A stretch of DNA of 64,000 nt, from NCBI RefSeq assembly GCF_001879715.1, contig NZ_MNBW01000005.1, positions 124,001 through 188,000 of the forward strand, read 5' to 3'. The notes beneath the pieces were generated by a model. It made no database searches. It had not been told where the DNA came from and saw nothing but the letters and a program-made list of their open reading frames with translations. Made by a program: the position numbers and the translations under genes. Each line of letters opens with the position of its first letter. Positions within the stretch are counted from its first letter, which is position 1. This stretch comes from Nioella nitratireducens. GTDB taxonomy: Bacteria; Pseudomonadota; Alphaproteobacteria; Rhodobacterales; Rhodobacteraceae. Below, piece by piece: positions 34,124-44,592 of this stretch.

Positions 34124-34407
34124 TGAACTGGTTTACCGCGCTCGTCCTGCTCGCCGTGCTGTGGTTCATGACCCTGTTCGTGATCCTGCCGATCCGCATG
34201 AAAACCCAAGGCGAAGAAGGCGAGGTCGTGCCCGGCACCCCCTCTTCCGCGCCCGCGAACCTGTCGCTGAAGCGCAAGTTCCTTGTCACGTCAGCCGTGG
34301 CCGTCGGTGTCTGGGCCGTGATCCTGTTCGTGATCCTGTCGGGCTATGTCACCCGCGAGGATCTGGACCTCTTCACCCGGTTCGGCGGGCACCTGTACCA
34401 CTACTAA
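34123..34407 (+). CDS. DUF1467 small membrane protein
   Basis: A 94-residue protein of family DUF1467, with two transmembrane helices (residues about 5 to 23, and 52 to 74) and the conserved loop LPIRMKTQGEEGEVVPGTP. The second part is YVTREDLDLFTRFGG. It is co-translated with methylmalonyl-CoA epimerase, an association common in alphaproteobacteria, but its function is unknown. Its 3' end overlaps the convergent EI24-domain gene by 35 bases. Confidence 0.9.
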   Translation: MNWFTALVLLAVLWFMTLFVILPIRMKTQGEEGEVVPGTPSSAPANLSLKRKFLVTSAVAVGVWAVILFVILSGYVTREDLDLFTRFGGHLYHY

Positions 34408-35083
34408 GCCGGTGGAACAGATGGGTGAAAGTGGCGGCGCCAAGGATCGGCACCACAAGGTTCACCACAGGGATGGTCAGCGGGATCGCCATCAACACCC
34501 CGGCGGCGAAAATCTCGATCCGGTTGCGGCGGCGAAACTGACGGGCGCCCGCCGCATCGAGGCGACGCAGCGCAACCATCTGCGCGTATTCCCGGCCCAG
34601 AAGCACACCGTTCACACCCCAGAACAGCAAGGGCGAAATCGGCGCGAAGATCAGGTAGACGATCAGCGCCAACAGGTTCACCACGATCACCACGCCCAGA
34701 AATTGCAGGGCGTCGATGATGCTTTCCACGATGCCGACGGGCCGTGCCGGGGGCAGGGCAGGGTAATGCCGGTCCTCCACCGCATCGGCGATCTGGTCCA
34801 GAAAGATGCCGATAAAGGCGGTTGCCACAGGCACCATCAGAAAGACCGACGCGATCAGCATCACCGGAATTGCCGCCCATGACAACGCCGTGTCGATGCC
34901 GCCGACCTCGCCGATCCATGGCAGGCTCAGCGTGTCTGGCACGATCCAGCCGATGGCCAGCGTGAAAAGCCAGTAGACCCCCACCAGCAGCGCGACGGTC
35001 AGTGCCAGCCCGAACAGCAGCACGCGCAGAAAACGCGGGTCCGACAGTTGCCGCAGCGCCTTGAGGACATCGTCGAAAATCAT
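34373..35083 (-). CDS. EI24-domain (CysZ-like) membrane protein
   Basis: A 236-residue inner-membrane protein with about four to six hydrophobic segments, fitting the EI24 domain (CysZ-type sulfate transporter family). The central stretch EDRHYPALPPARPVGIVES and FWGVNGVLLGREYAQMVALR match family members. A role in sulfate uptake for cysteine synthesis is the usual prediction, but not proven. The start overlaps the upstream nitroreductase stop (ATGA), so both are coupled. Confidence 0.85.
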   Translation of the reverse strand: MIFDDVLKALRQLSDPRFLRVLLFGLALTVALLVGVYWLFTLAIGWIVPDTLSLPWIGEVGGIDTALSWAAIPVMLIASVFLMVPVATAFIGIFLDQIADAVEDRHYPALPPARPVGIVESIIDALQFLGVVIVVNLLALIVYLIFAPISPLLFWGVNGVLLGREYAQMVALRRLDAAGARQFRRRNRIEIFAAGVLMAIPLTIPVVNLVVPILGAATFTHLFHRLSSGTGARRTG

Positions 35084-35673
35084 GCGCTGACCCATTCGGT
35101 CAGGGCGGCCACGTCCGGGCGTGGGCGTTCCGGCGGAACTATGGTCTCGGTGCCAAGATGGATAAACCCGGCGACGATCTCGGTTTCTGCCAGCCCCAGT
35201 CCCCGGCTCAGGAAGGCGCGGTCGAAAGCCATCCAGTCGGTCAGCCAGTTCGCGCCCCACCCGCAGGCGAGCGCGGCATTGACAAGCGACAGGCAGGCCG
35301 CGCCCGCGCTTAGCACCTGTTCGGTCTCGGGCACCTTGTCCGAGGGCTTGGGCACCGACACCACGGCCACAACCAGATGCGCGTCGGCAAAGGCGCGGGT
35401 GGATTTCTCCAGCTTCTCGGGGCCAAGCGGGCGATCGGCCCCGATTTCGCGCGCCAGCGCCGCCAGCCGCGTGCACGCGGCGCGTTCCAGCACAAGGAAC
35501 CGCCACGGCTCCAGCTTGCCATGGTCGGGGCAGCGTGCGGCGGCGGTCAGCAGCGTGTCCACCGTGCCCCGGTCCGGCACGGGCGCGCGCAGCGTCTTGG
35601 CCGGGCGCGAGCGGCGTGTCAGAAGAAAGTCGAGCACCTCGGGGCGCGCGGAGAGGGGGGAAATATCAGCCAT
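35080..35673 (-). CDS. Nitroreductase-family flavoprotein
   Basis: A 197-residue FMN-dependent oxidoreductase of the nitroreductase family. FMN-contact patterns are LLTRRSRPAKTL, AARCPDHGKLEPWRFLV and SAGAACLSLVNAALACGWG. The ending GFIHLGTETIVPPERPRPD is typical of the YdjA-like group. The ATG at 35673 is preferred over an upstream in-frame start. It precedes the EI24 gene in a two-gene operon. The natural substrate is unknown. Confidence 0.9.
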   Translation of the reverse strand: MADISPLSARPEVLDFLLTRRSRPAKTLRAPVPDRGTVDTLLTAAARCPDHGKLEPWRFLVLERAACTRLAALAREIGADRPLGPEKLEKSTRAFADAHLVVAVVSVPKPSDKVPETEQVLSAGAACLSLVNAALACGWGANWLTDWMAFDRAFLSRGLGLAETEIVAGFIHLGTETIVPPERPRPDVAALTEWVSA

Positions 35674-35812
35674 GCTGTCCTTCGTTCGTCGGTCAAGGGA
35701 CATGTCGGCAGACCGGGGCGCAAGGTCAACCCTTGGCCCGTCGCAAAAAGGGCGAATTCCGATCCGGACCCCGCCCCCCGTTTGATAATTTTTCCCGACA
35801 GACCTGTCAGAA

Positions 35813-35836
35813 ATTTCCGACGCGCCTGTCGGAAAT
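35813..35836 (-). terminator. topA terminator hairpin
   Basis: ATTTCCGAC and GTCGGAAAT are perfect 9-base arms with a 6-base loop, starting 4 bases beyond the topA stop on the minus strand, and followed by TTTCTGACAGG. A second similar stem (GACAG/CTGTC) comes next, then an A/T-rich AAAAATT tract. This tandem stem structure is a good intrinsic terminator. Confidence 0.65.
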
Positions 35837-35840
35837 GCCG

Positions 35841-38435
35841 CTACTTGGACGCCTTCTTGCGCGTGGTCTTCTTCTTGCCGCCCTTGGCCTCACGCTCGAC
35901 GATCAATTCCATCGCCATATCCATGGTCACGTCCTCGGGCTTAACGTCCTTGGGGATGGTGGCATTGACCTTTTCCCACTTCACGTATGGCCCGTAGCGC
36001 CCTTCCATGACATTCACCGCGCCGCCGCGTTCCGGGTATTCACCCAATTCTTTCAGGGCCTTGGCAGCCGCACGGCCACCGCCGCGCGCGCGTTTTTCCG
36101 CCAGCAGTTCCACGGCCCGGTTCATGCCGATTTCGAACACGTCATTGGGGTCGCGCAGGTTGGCATAGGTGGGTTTCGCCGCGCCTTCGGCGTGGTGCAT
36201 CACATACGGCCCGAACCGTCCGAAATTCGAGCTGATCATGTTGCCATCTTCCGGATGCGCCCCGATTTCCCGTGGAAGACTGAGCAAAGTCAATGCCTTA
36301 TCAAGGTCCATCTCATCAGCGGCCCACCCCTTGGGCAGCGAGGCGCGCGGCGGCTTCTTGTTCTCTTCCGTCACCTCGCCCTTCTGCACATAAGGCCCGA
36401 ACCGCCCCGAGCGCAGCGCCACCGCCTCACCCTCGTCATGCCCCAGCACCTTGTCGCCTGCCTGCGCGTCGGCATCGCCGCCGATGGGGCGGGTGTAGCG
36501 GCATTCGGGGTAGCGCGAACAGCCCACGAAGCCACCGGTGCGCGAGGTTTTCAGGTGCAGGCTGCCTTCGCCACAGAGCGGGCAAACGCGTGGATCGGTG
36601 CCGTCTTCGCGGGGGGGATACAACTGCGGGGCCAGTGCCGCGTCGAGCTTGTCGAGCACCTCGGTGATGCGCAGCTCCGAGGTTTCCGCGATGGCCGCCG
36701 AGAAATCGCGCCAGAATTTCGCCAGCACTTCCTTGTAGTTCAGGTCGCCCGCCGAGATCTCGTCAAGCTCTTCTTCCAACTCGGCGGTGAACTCGTAACC
36801 CACGTATTTCTTGAAGAAATTCAACAAGAAGATGGTGACGATGCGGCCTTTGTCCTCGGGGAAAAGGCGGTTCTTGTCCTTGCGCACATATTCGCGGTCC
36901 TGGATCGTGGTGATCACCGACGCATAGGTAGAGGGCCGGCCAATGCCGAGTTCTTCCATCTTCTTGACCAGCGTCGCCTCGGTATAACGGGGCGGCGGTT
37001 GGGTGAAATGCTGTTGTCCCAGAACCGCGCCATCGTCCGACAGCAAGGCCGTGCCATCTTGCGTCAGGCGGCTGTGTTCTTCGGCCATGGCGGTGCCGAC
37101 CTTGTTAACGGCCTCGCCCTGCATGATCTGCGGCAGGCGGCGATCATCGTCCGAGGCCGCCACATCGTCGCGCCCTTCTTCGTAGACCTTCATGAACCCG
37201 TCAAACAGCACCACCTGACCGGTCGCGCGCAGCACCACCTGTTCGTCATCGCTGCTGATATCGACCGTGGTGCGCTCCAGCCGCGCGGCCTCCATCTGGC
37301 TGGCGATCGTCCGCTTCCAGATCAGGTCATACAGTTTCTTCTGGTCGATTTCCGACACGCGCAGATCGTCGGGGGCCTTGGACATCTCTGTGGGGCGGAT
37401 ACATTCGTGGGCCTCCTGCGCGTTTTTGGCCTTGTTTTTATACATGCGCGGGCTGCTTGGCAGGTAGCTCGCGCCGTAGCGATCCTTGATCGCGTCGCGC
37501 GCGGCCATCACCGCCTCGGGTGCCATGTCGATGCCGTCGGTCCGCATATAGGTAATGTGCCCGGCTTCATACAGGCGCTGTGCCGCGTTCATGGTCTGCC
37601 GTGCGCCAAAGCCGAATTTCCGGCTCGCTTCCTGTTGCAGGGTCGAGGTCATGAACGGGGCCGAGGGGTTGCGGGTCGACGGCTTGGCCTCGACCGAGCC
37701 GACCGACAGCGCACGGGACGAGACGGCGTGAACCGCCATCGACGCGGCGGCCTCGCTGTCGAGGTCGTAGCGGTCGAGCTTTTTGCCCCCCAGAACGGTC
37801 AGCCGGGCCTCGAAGGTCTGGCCGCGCGGGGTTTCCAGCACGGCGCGCACCGACCAGTATTCGCGCGGCGTGAAGGCCTCGATCTCCATCTCGCGTTCCA
37901 CGATCAGGCGCAGGCAGACCGATTGCACCCGTCCGGCCGAGCGCGCGCCGGGCAGTTTGCGCCACAGCACCGGGCTGAGGTTGAAGCCGACGAGATAATC
38001 GAGGGCGCGGCGGGCCAGGTAGGCCTCGACCAGCGGCTCATCAACCTGGCGCGGGTTCTTCATCGCCTCGGTCACGGCGCTCTTGGTGATCGCGTTGAAT
38101 ACCACGCGGCTGACGGCGGTCGATTTCTTGATCGCGCGGCGCTTGGTCAGGGCCTGTTGCAGGTGCCACGAAATCGCCTCGCCCTCGCGGTCGGGGTCGG
38201 TGGCGAGGATCAGGGTATCGTCGTCCTTCAGCGCGTCGGCGATGGCCTTGACGTGCTTCTTGCTGTCGTTTCCGACCTCCCATTTCATCTCGAAGTCATG
38301 CTCGGTGTCGACCGATCCATCCTTCGGGGGCAGGTCACGGACATGCCCGTAAGAGGCCAGAACAGTGAAGTCGCTCCCCAAATACTTGTTGATTGTCTTA
38401 GCTTTAGCCGGAGATTCGACGACGACGACGGGCAT
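35841..38435 (-). CDS. topA: DNA topoisomerase I
   Basis: An 864-residue type IA enzyme that relaxes negative supercoils. The TOPRIM domain begins MPVVVVESPAKAKTINKYLG and holds the acidic triad ATDPDREGEAISWHL. The active-site tyrosine is in ITYMRTDGIDM. One classical zinc ribbon is present (CPLCGEG...GCSRYPEC), followed by two or three Topo_C_Rpt segments (GRFGPYVQKGEV, FGRFGPYVMHHAEG, GRYGPYVKWEKV) and a lysine-rich tail ending KKTTRKKASK. The gene lies downstream of dprA on the same strand, 126 bases apart. Confidence 0.97.
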   Translation of the reverse strand: MPVVVVESPAKAKTINKYLGSDFTVLASYGHVRDLPPKDGSVDTEHDFEMKWEVGNDSKKHVKAIADALKDDDTLILATDPDREGEAISWHLQQALTKRRAIKKSTAVSRVVFNAITKSAVTEAMKNPRQVDEPLVEAYLARRALDYLVGFNLSPVLWRKLPGARSAGRVQSVCLRLIVEREMEIEAFTPREYWSVRAVLETPRGQTFEARLTVLGGKKLDRYDLDSEAAASMAVHAVSSRALSVGSVEAKPSTRNPSAPFMTSTLQQEASRKFGFGARQTMNAAQRLYEAGHITYMRTDGIDMAPEAVMAARDAIKDRYGASYLPSSPRMYKNKAKNAQEAHECIRPTEMSKAPDDLRVSEIDQKKLYDLIWKRTIASQMEAARLERTTVDISSDDEQVVLRATGQVVLFDGFMKVYEEGRDDVAASDDDRRLPQIMQGEAVNKVGTAMAEEHSRLTQDGTALLSDDGAVLGQQHFTQPPPRYTEATLVKKMEELGIGRPSTYASVITTIQDREYVRKDKNRLFPEDKGRIVTIFLLNFFKKYVGYEFTAELEEELDEISAGDLNYKEVLAKFWRDFSAAIAETSELRITEVLDKLDAALAPQLYPPREDGTDPRVCPLCGEGSLHLKTSRTGGFVGCSRYPECRYTRPIGGDADAQAGDKVLGHDEGEAVALRSGRFGPYVQKGEVTEENKKPPRASLPKGWAADEMDLDKALTLLSLPREIGAHPEDGNMISSNFGRFGPYVMHHAEGAAKPTYANLRDPNDVFEIGMNRAVELLAEKRARGGGRAAAKALKELGEYPERGGAVNVMEGRYGPYVKWEKVNATIPKDVKPEDVTMDMAMELIVEREAKGGKKKTTRKKASK

Positions 38436-38561
38436 TCAGAAACACCTTTTGGAAACGCAATGAGAGTGGCGCGGGAACATGTGGCGAGCATCCGGCCCTT
38501 GTCAATGCGTCTTCGGAAAAAGATACTGCGACCTTTCCAGCGGCTGAGCTGTCGGTCGCGG

Positions 38562-39758
38562 TCAGCGTCCGCGTTTGGCGTTCCGGTCCTGCCGGATGTG
38601 TCCAAGCGAGATCAGCCCGCCCGGCTGGCGCGTGACCTGCCCCTCCAGTTCCATTACCGCCAGTGTCGTCGCGGCCTGTTCCGGCGTCAGGCCGAGGTCG
38701 CGCAACAATTGGTCCTCGGCCACTGGCGACGGCCCCAGTTGCGCAAGGATCTGGCTGTTGAGCGCCGCACGGTCACGCCATGGGCGCTCGGGTTGCGGCG
38801 GGGGAAATGGCAGGTCCGGGGTCTTGGGCGTGCGGCTTGGCGTCGTGGCGGGACCGAGGGTCTCGATCACGTCTTCGGCCCCGCGCACCAGCGTGGCGCC
38901 GTCGCGGATCAACAGGTTGCACCCCGAGGCGCGGGTATCGAGCGGATGGCCGGGCACGGCCAGAACATCGCGCCCCTGATCAAGCGCGTTGCGCGCGGTG
39001 ATGAGCGAACCGGACCGCGCGGCGGCCTCGACCACCACCACGGCACGCGCAAGGCCCGAGATGATGCGGTTGCGCTGCGGGAAATGGCGGGCTTGCGGCC
39101 CAAGGCCAAAGGGTTGTTCCGACAGGCGCAAACCCCGGCGGCCGATGTCGTGGGCCAGTTCGGTGTTTTCCGCAGGGTAGATCACGTCCAGCCCGCCCGC
39201 CTGCACCGCGATGGTGCCCCCGTCCAGCGCGGCGTGATGGGCGATGGCGTCGATCCCGCGGGCAAGGCCCGAGACGATGGTAAAGCCCGCGCCCGACAGG
39301 TCCGCCGCCAGCCGCCGTGTCATGCGCGCCCCGAGGGAAGAGGCGTTGCGCGTGCCGACCATGGCGATAGCGGGGCGTGCGAGCAGGTCGATGTCACCAA
39401 GCGCCCAGAAGAGGGGCGGGGCATCGGAGCAGTCGGCCAGCAAGGCCGGGTAGCCGGGATCACCGAGCGTGATCATCTTTGCGCCAAGACGCTTTGCGGC
39501 GCGGATTTCAGCGCGGGCGGCGGCCTCGCTGCATGGGGCATAAACTTTCACCCCGGCGGCGAGTGCCACATCGGGCAGGGCGGCGAGGGCGGTGGCCGCG
39601 TCGCCATGTTCGGCCATCAACCGCCGAAAGGTGGCAGGGCCGACCCGGCGCGAGCGGATCAGGCGCAGCCGGGCAAACCGGTCCTCCTGCCCTGCTGGGG
39701 GCGCCGGGCAATAGGCGCTGGCCGCCTCGAAAAATCCGTCGTCGAGATCCATCCTCAT
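38562..39758 (-). CDS. dprA: DNA processing protein DprA
   Basis: A 398-residue protein that loads RecA onto incoming single-stranded DNA during transformation. The Rossmann-like core contains VGTRNASSLGARMTRRLAAD, IVSGLARGIDAIAHHAAL and VVVEAAARSGSLITARNAL. The N-terminal part (RLRLIRSRRVGPATFRRLM) is the SAM-like helix-hairpin-helix domain, and a small C-terminal winged helix lies in DLGLTPEQAATTLAVME. ATG at 39758 is taken; a second ATG two codons in is equally possible. Confidence 0.93.
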   Translation of the reverse strand: MRMDLDDGFFEAASAYCPAPPAGQEDRFARLRLIRSRRVGPATFRRLMAEHGDAATALAALPDVALAAGVKVYAPCSEAAARAEIRAAKRLGAKMITLGDPGYPALLADCSDAPPLFWALGDIDLLARPAIAMVGTRNASSLGARMTRRLAADLSGAGFTIVSGLARGIDAIAHHAALDGGTIAVQAGGLDVIYPAENTELAHDIGRRGLRLSEQPFGLGPQARHFPQRNRIISGLARAVVVVEAAARSGSLITARNALDQGRDVLAVPGHPLDTRASGCNLLIRDGATLVRGAEDVIETLGPATTPSRTPKTPDLPFPPPQPERPWRDRAALNSQILAQLGPSPVAEDQLLRDLGLTPEQAATTLAVMELEGQVTRQPGGLISLGHIRQDRNAKRGR

Positions 39759-39809
39759 GAGTCGGAAGGTTAGGCCCCGAGAGGTTAACAGCCGGTTTAC
39801 GGCACCGGG

Positions 39810-40297
39810 TCAGTCCACGATGCCGACGTGCTTGGCGAACACCCGCAGCCGCAGCCGGAACGGCCCGGCGGAACTGTCGACATCGGTGACCACGGTTCCG
39901 GTCTCCTGCCAGCCGTGGCGCAGGTAGAACCGCGCGGCGAGGTCATTGCCAATCCCGACATCCAGCCGCGCCATGCCAACCCCGCGCGCCGCAAGCCGTG
40001 CTTCGCCATTGGCCAGCAATCGCGCCGCCAGCCCGGTGCCACGGGCGGCGGGGGTGACGAACAGTTGATACAGTTCATCGTCGCGGATCGCACAGAACCC
40101 GAGCGGGTCCGGCGCGGGCCCGGCCATCCGGATATCCGGCAACAGGGCGTGCAGGCGGCGCGTGAAATCCGCCTCGGTGCGCAAGGCGGTCAGCGCGGCG
40201 GGCGTATAGGCAGCGTGGGCCTCGTGCCAGCCCCGATGCCAGAGCCGGGCCAGACCGGGCAGGTCATCCGGGGTTGCGGGCCGAATGTCGGTCCGGG

Positions 40298-40301
<4 letters not shown>
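39810..40301 (-). CDS. GNAT N-acetyltransferase
   Basis: A 163-residue GNAT acetyltransferase. The acetyl-CoA signature is LFVTPAARGTGLAARLLANG (R-G-T-G), followed by RLDVGIGNDLAARFYLRHGW. The start MTRTDIRPATPDDLPGLARL is typical of the family. The ATG overlaps the TldD stop codon (ATGA), so the two genes are translationally coupled. The acceptor substrate is unknown. Confidence 0.88.
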
Positions 40302-41722
<1,421 letters not shown>

Positions 41723-41813
41723 GGCGGAAACCTTTCGGAGCCGGAGAAAATGATCCATGTCAATTAAAACGGTCAAATCGACCGGGTGAGACATTTTTCA
41801 CCACTGTCTTGTC

Positions 41814-41836
41814 ATGAACCCATCTATATGGTTCAT
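41814..41836. promoter_or_regulatory. Inverted repeat upstream of ctaC
   Basis: ATGAACC and GGTTCAT are perfect 7-base inverted arms separated by CATCTATAT. The site lies in the 184-base region between divergent tldD and ctaC, 70 bases before the ctaC start. The AT-rich centre could also hold a -10 element. It is a candidate operator for a regulator of the oxidase operon; the binding protein is unknown. Confidence 0.5.
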
Positions 41837-41906
41837 CAGCAGATAATCGCAACGGGGAGGAGCAGGGCCTGGGACGGCCCCTCTCCGCAAGGACAGGACG
41901 AAAAAC

Positions 41907-42791
41907 ATGCGACTTCTTTCGAAGCTGAACGGCCTTTGGGCCGGTGTTGGTGCAACACTCGCGGCGGGTGCCGCAACTGCACAATCCGCCCCTGAGGGCC
42001 TGCAAATCATCGGCGCGCCGACGGATGGCGAAATGGGCTTTCAGCCTGCGGCGACCAACCTCGCGGCGCAAATCCATTTCCTCGACGGGATGCTCAACTA
42101 CATCATCGCCGCCATCGTGCTGTTCGTTCTGGCCCTGCTGCTTTGGGTCGTTCTGCGCTACAATGCCCGCTCGAACCCGACACCGGCGACCTTCAGCCAC
42201 AACACCCCGGTCGAGGTCACGTGGACCTTGGTGCCGCTGGCCATTCTGGTCTTTATCGGTGCCTTCTCGCTGCCCGTTCTGTTCAACCAGCAGGAGATTC
42301 CCGAGGGCGACGTGGTCATCAAGGCCACCGGGTATCAGTGGTACTGGGGCTATGAATACCCCGAGGAAGACATCGACTTCATGAGCTTCATGCTGGAACG
42401 CGACCAGTTGGAAGAATACGGCTACAGCCAGGACGAATATCGCCTTGCCACCGACACTGCGATGGTCGTTCCGACCGGCCAGACCGTGGTTGTTCAGGTG
42501 ACCGGCGCCGACGTGATCCACGCATGGACCGTACCCGCGTTCGGCGTGAAGCAGGATGGCGTTCCGGGCCGCCTGGCCGAACTGTGGTTCGAGGTTGAGC
42601 CCGGCATGGAAGGCATCTATTTCGGTCAGTGTTCGCAACTTTGCGGTCTGAACCACGCCTTCATGCCGATCACCGTGATGGCCGTGACCCCGGATGAGTA
42701 CGAAGCGTGGCTCTCCTCTGGAGGCACCGATTTCGCCTCGCTGATGAACGGCCAGAGCGGCGACATCCAACTGGCCGCCGTCGAAGAGTAG
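41907..42791 (+). CDS. ctaC: Cytochrome c oxidase subunit II
   Basis: A 294-residue subunit of the aa3-type oxidase that accepts electrons from cytochrome c. A signal peptide (LGAGVGATLAAGAATAQS-like start, GVGATLAAGAATAQ) precedes two transmembrane helices and a periplasmic cupredoxin domain. CuA ligands lie in CSQLCGLNHAFM together with the His in DVIHAWTVPAFGVK. The aromatic patch ATGYQWYWGYEY is the cytochrome c electron entry. First gene of the oxidase/assembly operon; AAGGACAGGAC supports the ATG. Subunit I is elsewhere. Confidence 0.96.
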   Translation: MRLLSKLNGLWAGVGATLAAGAATAQSAPEGLQIIGAPTDGEMGFQPAATNLAAQIHFLDGMLNYIIAAIVLFVLALLLWVVLRYNARSNPTPATFSHNTPVEVTWTLVPLAILVFIGAFSLPVLFNQQEIPEGDVVIKATGYQWYWGYEYPEEDIDFMSFMLERDQLEEYGYSQDEYRLATDTAMVVPTGQTVVVQVTGADVIHAWTVPAFGVKQDGVPGRLAELWFEVEPGMEGIYFGQCSQLCGLNHAFMPITVMAVTPDEYEAWLSSGGTDFASLMNGQSGDIQLAAVEE

Positions 42792-42868
42792 CACGGACCC
42801 AATCAAGCTGTGGGCGGACCTGTCCCCGCCCGCGGCATTCCCTTCCAGCGTGACGAGCCAGACACCAG

Positions 42869-43807
42869 ATGAGCGACTTTACCGCGAATAGCGATGCGAC
42901 CCCGCAAGAGGCCCGGTTCGGCGATTATTTTGCCCTGCTGAAGCCGCGCGTGATGTCGCTGGTCGTGTTCACCGCCTTTGTTGGTCTGATGGTTGCGCCC
43001 GCTGGCGTGCCGCCGGTCGAGGCCTTTACCGCGATCTTGTTCATCGCGCTTGGCGGAGGGGCCTCTGGTGCGCTGAACATGTGGTACGATTCCGATATCG
43101 ACCGGGTAATGAAGCGCACCGCCGGGCGTCCCATCCCCTCGGGTCGCGTGTCCGGGGGCGAGGCGCTGAGCCTTGGCCTGTGGCTGTCGGGCATTTCCGT
43201 GGTGATGCTTGGTCTGGCCGCCAATTGGTTCGCGGCCGGGTTCCTTGCCTTTACCATATTCTTCTATGCCGTGATCTACACCATGTGGCTCAAGCGCTGG
43301 ACGCCGCAAAACATCGTCATCGGCGGCGCGGCAGGCGCGTTCCCCCCGATGATCGGGTGGGCCGTGGCCACCGGCGGAATCTCGATCGAGTCGGTCCTGA
43401 TGTTTGCCCTCGTCTTCATGTGGACCCCGCCCCATTTCTGGGCACTGGCGCTGTTCATGAAGTCCGATTACGACGAGGCCAAGGTGCCGATGCTGACCGT
43501 CACCCATGGCCGCCCGCATACCCGCAAGATGATCTTCGCCTACACGATCCTGCTGGCACCGGTCGCCATCGCCACCGGGCTGACCGCGATCGGCGGCCCG
43601 GTCTACATGGCTGCGGCTGTCGTGCTGAACGTGATCTTCGTCAAGGGCGGCTTCGACATCTGGCGGCGCAGCGAAGAGCAGGCCGTGGCGGACGACTACA
43701 AGACCGAAAAGAAGGTCTTCCGCTTCTCGCTGCTCTATCTTTTCTTGCATTTCGGCGCGCTGCTGGTTCAGGCCGGCCTAGGCGCCTATGGCCTTGGAGG
43801 CTGGTAA
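42869..43807 (+). CDS. ctaB: Protoheme IX farnesyltransferase (heme O synthase)
   Basis: A 312-residue UbiA-type prenyltransferase with about nine transmembrane helices. It adds a farnesyl group to heme B to give heme O, the precursor of heme A. The first substrate-binding motif is NMWYDSDIDRVMKRTAGRP, with SGRVSGGEALSLGLW following; the second is LFMKSDYDEAKVPMLTV. It lies between ctaC and the small ctaG-preceding gene, in the usual alphaproteobacterial order. Confidence 0.96.
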   Translation: MSDFTANSDATPQEARFGDYFALLKPRVMSLVVFTAFVGLMVAPAGVPPVEAFTAILFIALGGGASGALNMWYDSDIDRVMKRTAGRPIPSGRVSGGEALSLGLWLSGISVVMLGLAANWFAAGFLAFTIFFYAVIYTMWLKRWTPQNIVIGGAAGAFPPMIGWAVATGGISIESVLMFALVFMWTPPHFWALALFMKSDYDEAKVPMLTVTHGRPHTRKMIFAYTILLAPVAIATGLTAIGGPVYMAAAVVLNVIFVKGGFDIWRRSEEQAVADDYKTEKKVFRFSLLYLFLHFGALLVQAGLGAYGLGGW

Positions 43808-43808
43808 G

Positions 43809-43997
43809 ATGCCGATTACCGAAACCCACGAAATCCACACACGCCGACTGGGACGCAATGTCGGGGTCGCGCTGACCCTGATGTCCTTCGTTGCGATTGT
43901 CTTTGCGCTGACCATCTCCAAGATCAGCAATGGCAACCCGATGGAGGCATTCGATCACGCGGTTCGGCCGTCGATCACGGAACCGGAGGCACAATGA
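43809..43997 (+). CDS. Small oxidase-operon membrane protein (CoxF-like)
   Basis: A 62-residue protein with one transmembrane helix (VGVALTLMSFVAIVFALTIS) flanked by an N-terminal tail with HTRRLGRN and a short C-terminal tail. It sits between ctaB and ctaG, starting one base after ctaB and overlapping the ctaG ATG (ATGA). Related bacteria carry a similar small gene here, sometimes named CoxF or annotated as an assembly protein. Its function in oxidase assembly is unproven. Confidence 0.8.
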   Translation: MPITETHEIHTRRLGRNVGVALTLMSFVAIVFALTISKISNGNPMEAFDHAVRPSITEPEAQ

Positions 43998-44572
43998 CAG
44001 AGCGGCCAAAGACACCGAACAACGCCCGTGTTGTCTGGACCCTGCTTGGGGTTGTCACTTTCATGGGGGCGATGGCGTGGGCCTCGGTCCCACTGTATAA
44101 CCTGTTCTGCCGGGTGACCGGGTTTGCGGGCACCACGTCGGTGGCCGAGGCGGGCAGTGACGTTATTCTCGACCGTACGATCCTGATCCGCTTCGACACC
44201 TCGACCGACCCCAGCATGCCGTGGGAGTTTGAGCCGCCGGAAGAGCCGATGCGCCTGCGGATCGGGGAAACCGGGATGGCGTTCTTCACGGCCTACAACC
44301 CGACCGACCACACGATCGCGGGCACGGCAACCTACAATGTCGCGCCCTTCACAGCCGGGGCCTATTTCTCGAAGATCCAGTGCTTCTGCTTTACCGAGCA
44401 GGTGCTGGAACCCGGTGAACGGGTCGAGATGCCCGTAACGTTTTTCGTGGACCCCGAGATCATGGACGATCCCGAGGCAAGCCACATCCCCGCTATCACC
44501 TTGTCCTACACGTTCTACGAGACGGACTTGCCAGAAGATGACTACGCCGCGCTAGACGGCGACAGTGAGTGA
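43994..44572 (+). CDS. ctaG: Cytochrome c oxidase assembly protein CtaG/Cox11
   Basis: A 192-residue copper chaperone that delivers Cu to the CuB site of subunit I. It has an N-terminal membrane anchor ([19 protein letters not shown]) and a periplasmic immunoglobulin-like domain. The copper motif CFCF is in [18 protein letters not shown], and a further cysteine follows the anchor in [11 protein letters not shown]. The gene starts inside the stop of the preceding small gene and precedes ctaE by 20 bases. Confidence 0.96.
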   Translation: MTERPKTPNNARVVWTLLGVVTFMGAMAWASVPLYNLFCRVTGFAGTTSVAEAGSDVILDRTILIRFDTSTDPSMPWEFEPPEEPMRLRIGETGMAFFTAYNPTDHTIAGTATYNVAPFTAGAYFSKIQCFCFTEQVLEPGERVEMPVTFFVDPEIMDDPEASHIPAITLSYTFYETDLPEDDYAALDGDSE

Positions 44573-44592
44573 CCACGGAAGGACCGCGCAAC

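Noticed and set aside
35535-39773. A 1412-codon open frame on the plus strand
   Set aside because: It runs exactly antisense to topA and dprA, both of which have full family signatures. The long frame is a by-product of high GC content and codon bias.
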